Assembly: GCA_963801105.1 (NCBI GenBank)
Contig: CAWDDH010000003.1
Coordinates: forward strand, 372,001 to 436,000
Source of the DNA: JAENVU01 sp963801105
Lineage (GTDB): Bacteria; Actinomycetota; Acidimicrobiia; IMCC26256; JAENVU01
Direction: 5' to 3'
Length of the DNA: 64,000 bases
Shown here: piece after piece, positions 61,547 through 64,000 of the stretch
How positions within the stretch are numbered: the first letter of the stretch is position 1
How the letters are laid out: each line of letters opens with the position of its first letter
Made by a program: the position numbers and the translations under genes
Notes under the pieces: generated by a model
What the model was told of the DNA's origin: nothing
Databases searched by the model: none
The model's input: only the letters and a program-made list of their open reading frames with translations

Positions 61547-63919
61547 ATGACCACGCCACCCGACCGCCATGGCCGCGCCATGCTCCCGATTCCGGATCGC
61601 CCGGCCCCGGGCCTGACCACCTACGACGCGAAGGATCCGGACACCGCGTATCCGCCGATCGAGCCGTTGCTCCCGCCCGAGGGGGCGCCCAACATCCTCA
61701 TCGTGCTGCTCGACGACGTCGGCTTCGGCGCGTCGAGCGCGTTCGGAGGCCCGTGCGCGACACCCAACGCCGAGAAGCTCGCGGCGGGCGGATTGAAGTA
61801 CAACCGGTTCCACACGACCGCGTTGTGCGCGCCGACGCGCCAGGCACTGCTCACCGGCCGGAACCACCACTCGGTCGGGATGGGCAGTATCACCGAGACC
61901 GCGACCTCGGCGCCCGGCAACAACTCGCTGCGGCCCAACACCAAGGCGCCGCTCGCCACCACGCTGAAGCTCAACGGATACTCGACCGCGCAGTTCGGCA
62001 AGTGCCACGAGGTCCCGGTGTGGCAGTCCTCTCCACTGGGGCCGTTCGACGCGTGGCCTTCGGGCGGCGGCGGGTTCGAGACCTTCTACGGCTTCATCGG
62101 CGGTGAGAACAACCAGTGGGACCCGGCCCTCTACGACGGGACCACACCCGTCGAACCACCGAAGACCCCGGAACAGGGCTACCACCTGACCGAGGACCTC
62201 GCCGACCGAGCGACGAACTGGGTGCGCCAGCAGAAGGCGTTGATGCCCGACCGGCCCTTCTTCTTGTACTTCGCGCCCGGCGCGACGCACGCCCCCCACC
62301 ACGTGCCCAAGGAGTGGGCCGACAAGTACGCCGGCCGATTCTCCGCCGGCTGGGACGCCCTGCGTGAGGAGACCTTCGCCCGTCAGCAGGCGATGGGCGT
62401 CATCCCGCCGGACGCGGAACTCACCGTGCGTCACGACGAGATCCCGGCCTGGGACGACATGCCGGAGGAGCTCAAGCCGGTGCTCGAGCGCGAGATGGAG
62501 GTCTATGCCGGGTTCCTCGAGCACACCGACCACCAGGTCGGGCGGGTCATCGACACGATCGACGACCTCGGCGTGCTCGACAACACGCTGATCTTCTACA
62601 TCATCGGCGACAACGGCGCGTCCGCCGAGGGGACCCTCAACGGCGCCTTCAACGAGATGGCCAACTTCAACGGGATGGCCGCGCTCGAGACCCCCGAGTT
62701 CATGCTGGGCAAGGTGGACGAGTTCGGGTCGCCGACCTCCTACAACCACTACGCGGTCGGCTGGGCCTGGTCGATGGACACCCCGTTCCAGTGGACCAAG
62801 CAGGTGGCGTCCCACTGGGGCGGCACCCGCAACGGGACGATCGTGCACTGGCCGGCGGGGATCGACGAGCGCAACGGGCTGCGCACCCAGTTCACGCACG
62901 TGATCGACATCGCGCCGACGGTCCTCGAAGCCGCGGGTCTCCCCGAGCCGACGATGGTCAACGGCGTGCAGCAGTCGCCCATGGAGGGCACCAGCATGGT
63001 GTACACGTTCCGCGAACCGGAGACGCCGGAGCGGCACGACCTCCAGTACTTCGAGATGTTCGGCAACCGCGGCATCTACCACAAGGGATGGAGCGCGGTC
63101 ACCAAGCACCGCACGCCGTGGGTCATGGTCGGCGGGGAGCTCCCGCCCTTCGATGACGACGTCTGGGAGCTCTACGACGGCAGCACCGACTACAGCCAGG
63201 CCCACGATCTCGCGTCCGAGCACCCGGAGATGCTCGCCAAGCTCCAGCGCCTCTGGATCATCGAGGCGACGAAGTACAACGTGCTCCCGATGGACGACCG
63301 CACATCGGAGCGGCTCGAACCCGAGATGGCCGGGCGACCCACGCTCATCCGCGGAAACTCACAGCTCTTCTTCCCCGGCATGGGTCGCCTGTCGGAGAAC
63401 AGCGTGGTGAGTATCAAGAACAAGTCGTTCTCGGTGACCGCCGAGGTCGAGATTCCCGACGGAGGCGCCGACGGCGTGATCATCGCGCAGGGCGGTCGCT
63501 TCGGCGGCTGGGCCGTGTACGCCACCGACGGCAAGGCGAAGTTCGTCTACAACGTGCTCGGCATCCAGGAGTTCCCGGTGACGGCCGATACTCGGATCCC
63601 GGAAGGAACCCATCAGGTCCGCGTCGAGTTCGCCTACGACGGCGGCGGACTCGCCAAGGGTGGCGAAGTCACCATCTACTACGACGGGACGCAGGTCGGG
63701 GCGGGCCGCGTCGGCGCCACCCAGCCGATGGTGTTCTCCGCCGACGAGACGACCGACATCGGGTACGAATCCGGCACGACGGTGACCCCCGACTACACGA
63801 CGGCCACGAGTCGGTTCACCGGCAGGATCACCTGGGTGCAGATCGACCTCGGCGACGACGACCACGATCACTTCATCGATCCCGACGAGCGCCTCAGGAT
63901 CGCCATGGCGCGTCAGTGA
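61547..63919 (+). CDS. Arylsulfatase, long form
   Basis: 790 residues, complete. PNILIVLLDDVGFGASSAFGG (48-68) metal site; sulfatase signature Cys94 in CAPTRQALLTGR; GKCHEVPVW replaces the usual GKWH; IIGDNGASAEG. The last roughly 170 residues, after RGNSQLFFPGMGRLSENS, form a beta-rich domain (GGWAVYATDGKAKFVYN; TIYYDGTQVGAGRVG) resembling a lectin/jelly-roll accessory domain. Related to the sulfatase at position 1, with the same GGENNQWDP/GGETNNWYP and TSYNHYAVGWAW/KSYNHYNTGWAW blocks. No signal peptide, so probably cytoplasmic. Confidence 0.93.
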   Translation: MTTPPDRHGRAMLPIPDRPAPGLTTYDAKDPDTAYPPIEPLLPPEGAPNILIVLLDDVGFGASSAFGGPCATPNAEKLAAGGLKYNRFHTTALCAPTRQALLTGRNHHSVGMGSITETATSAPGNNSLRPNTKAPLATTLKLNGYSTAQFGKCHEVPVWQSSPLGPFDAWPSGGGGFETFYGFIGGENNQWDPALYDGTTPVEPPKTPEQGYHLTEDLADRATNWVRQQKALMPDRPFFLYFAPGATHAPHHVPKEWADKYAGRFSAGWDALREETFARQQAMGVIPPDAELTVRHDEIPAWDDMPEELKPVLEREMEVYAGFLEHTDHQVGRVIDTIDDLGVLDNTLIFYIIGDNGASAEGTLNGAFNEMANFNGMAALETPEFMLGKVDEFGSPTSYNHYAVGWAWSMDTPFQWTKQVASHWGGTRNGTIVHWPAGIDERNGLRTQFTHVIDIAPTVLEAAGLPEPTMVNGVQQSPMEGTSMVYTFREPETPERHDLQYFEMFGNRGIYHKGWSAVTKHRTPWVMVGGELPPFDDDVWELYDGSTDYSQAHDLASEHPEMLAKLQRLWIIEATKYNVLPMDDRTSERLEPEMAGRPTLIRGNSQLFFPGMGRLSENSVVSIKNKSFSVTAEVEIPDGGADGVIIAQGGRFGGWAVYATDGKAKFVYNVLGIQEFPVTADTRIPEGTHQVRVEFAYDGGGLAKGGEVTIYYDGTQVGAGRVGATQPMVFSADETTDIGYESGTTVTPDYTTATSRFTGRITWVQIDLGDDDHDHFIDPDERLRIAMARQ

Positions 63920-64000
63920 CCGTCGGCGTCGCGGCCCGCGTCAGCCGGAGACGACGGCGCCGGCAATCGAGACCGAAGACCTTCGGCGGGAGCGCGTCGA

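Noticed and set aside
61313..63223. Minus-strand 636-codon frame opposite the sulfatase
   Set aside because: Antisense shadow; only its last few residues (LuxR-like) lie outside the sulfatase and are reported separately as a remnant.

Overview
The window is about 70 % G+C, densely packed and almost entirely coding. F420-type (luciferase-like) oxidoreductase chemistry, a Ser/His signal peptidase, LPXTG sorting, many GTG starts and many start codons sitting 6-8 bases after a TANNNT hexamer all point to an actinobacterium. The mix of acyl-CoA, sulfatase and ethylmalonyl-CoA-type genes would suit Acidimicrobiia, but that placement is inference. No rRNA, tRNA, CRISPR, phage or insertion sequence was seen. 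Six genes each carry what looks like a one-base frameshift, so either the assembly has indel errors or several genes are decaying.

Layout. 1-7.8 kb (minus strand): 5'-partial-to-window arylsulfatase, a histidine phosphatase, then a central-carbon block pgi-gnd-zwf-rpiA (oxidative pentose phosphate pathway), and a CcdA-like thiol transporter. 7.8-13.4 kb: a DNA methyltransferase, then a vitamin B12 module. A cobalamin riboswitch controls a secreted transcobalamin-like protein on the minus strand, and a divergent ECF transporter operon (T component, fused double ATPase, S component) lies on the plus strand. 13.4-22 kb: SDR/TetR pair around an operator palindrome, a GT39 membrane glycosyltransferase, a heterodimeric ABC exporter, and an FtsH-like AAA protease. 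22-33 kb: RmlC, flavin reductase, MBL hydrolase, an ABC-2 drug/polysaccharide-type exporter, epoxide-hydrolase-like enzyme, SDR, zinc CDF transporter with DUF305 protein, MaoC, pirin, lipoprotein, PIG-V-like mannosyltransferase.

33-46 kb: two acyl-CoA dehydrogenases, one with the N-terminal extension of methylsuccinyl-CoA dehydrogenase, an ABC exporter, an SGNH hydrolase, sarcosine-oxidase-like enzyme, and a malyl-CoA/beta-methylmalyl-CoA lyase. The last, with the dehydrogenase, hints at an ethylmalonyl-CoA pathway. An HD-domain and an MBL gene diverge from a perfect palindrome that contains both predicted -10 boxes. 46-53.9 kb: NlpC/P60 endopeptidase, SelD, LPXTG wall protein, an esterase-thioredoxin fusion, F420 oxidoreductase, HAD, histidine phosphatase, enoyl-CoA hydratase.

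53.9-56.4 kb is the most interesting part. Three small exported proteins share the same signal/mature-junction motif and are followed immediately by an ER/SipW-type (Ser-His) signal peptidase, which looks like a dedicated surface-protein export set analogous to TasA/SipW. It is followed by a CBS-domain/citrate synthase fusion, small conserved proteins, a DUF2071 protein divergent from a leaderless MerR regulator, a DUF7144 membrane protein, and a second, complete arylsulfatase at 61.5-63.9 kb.
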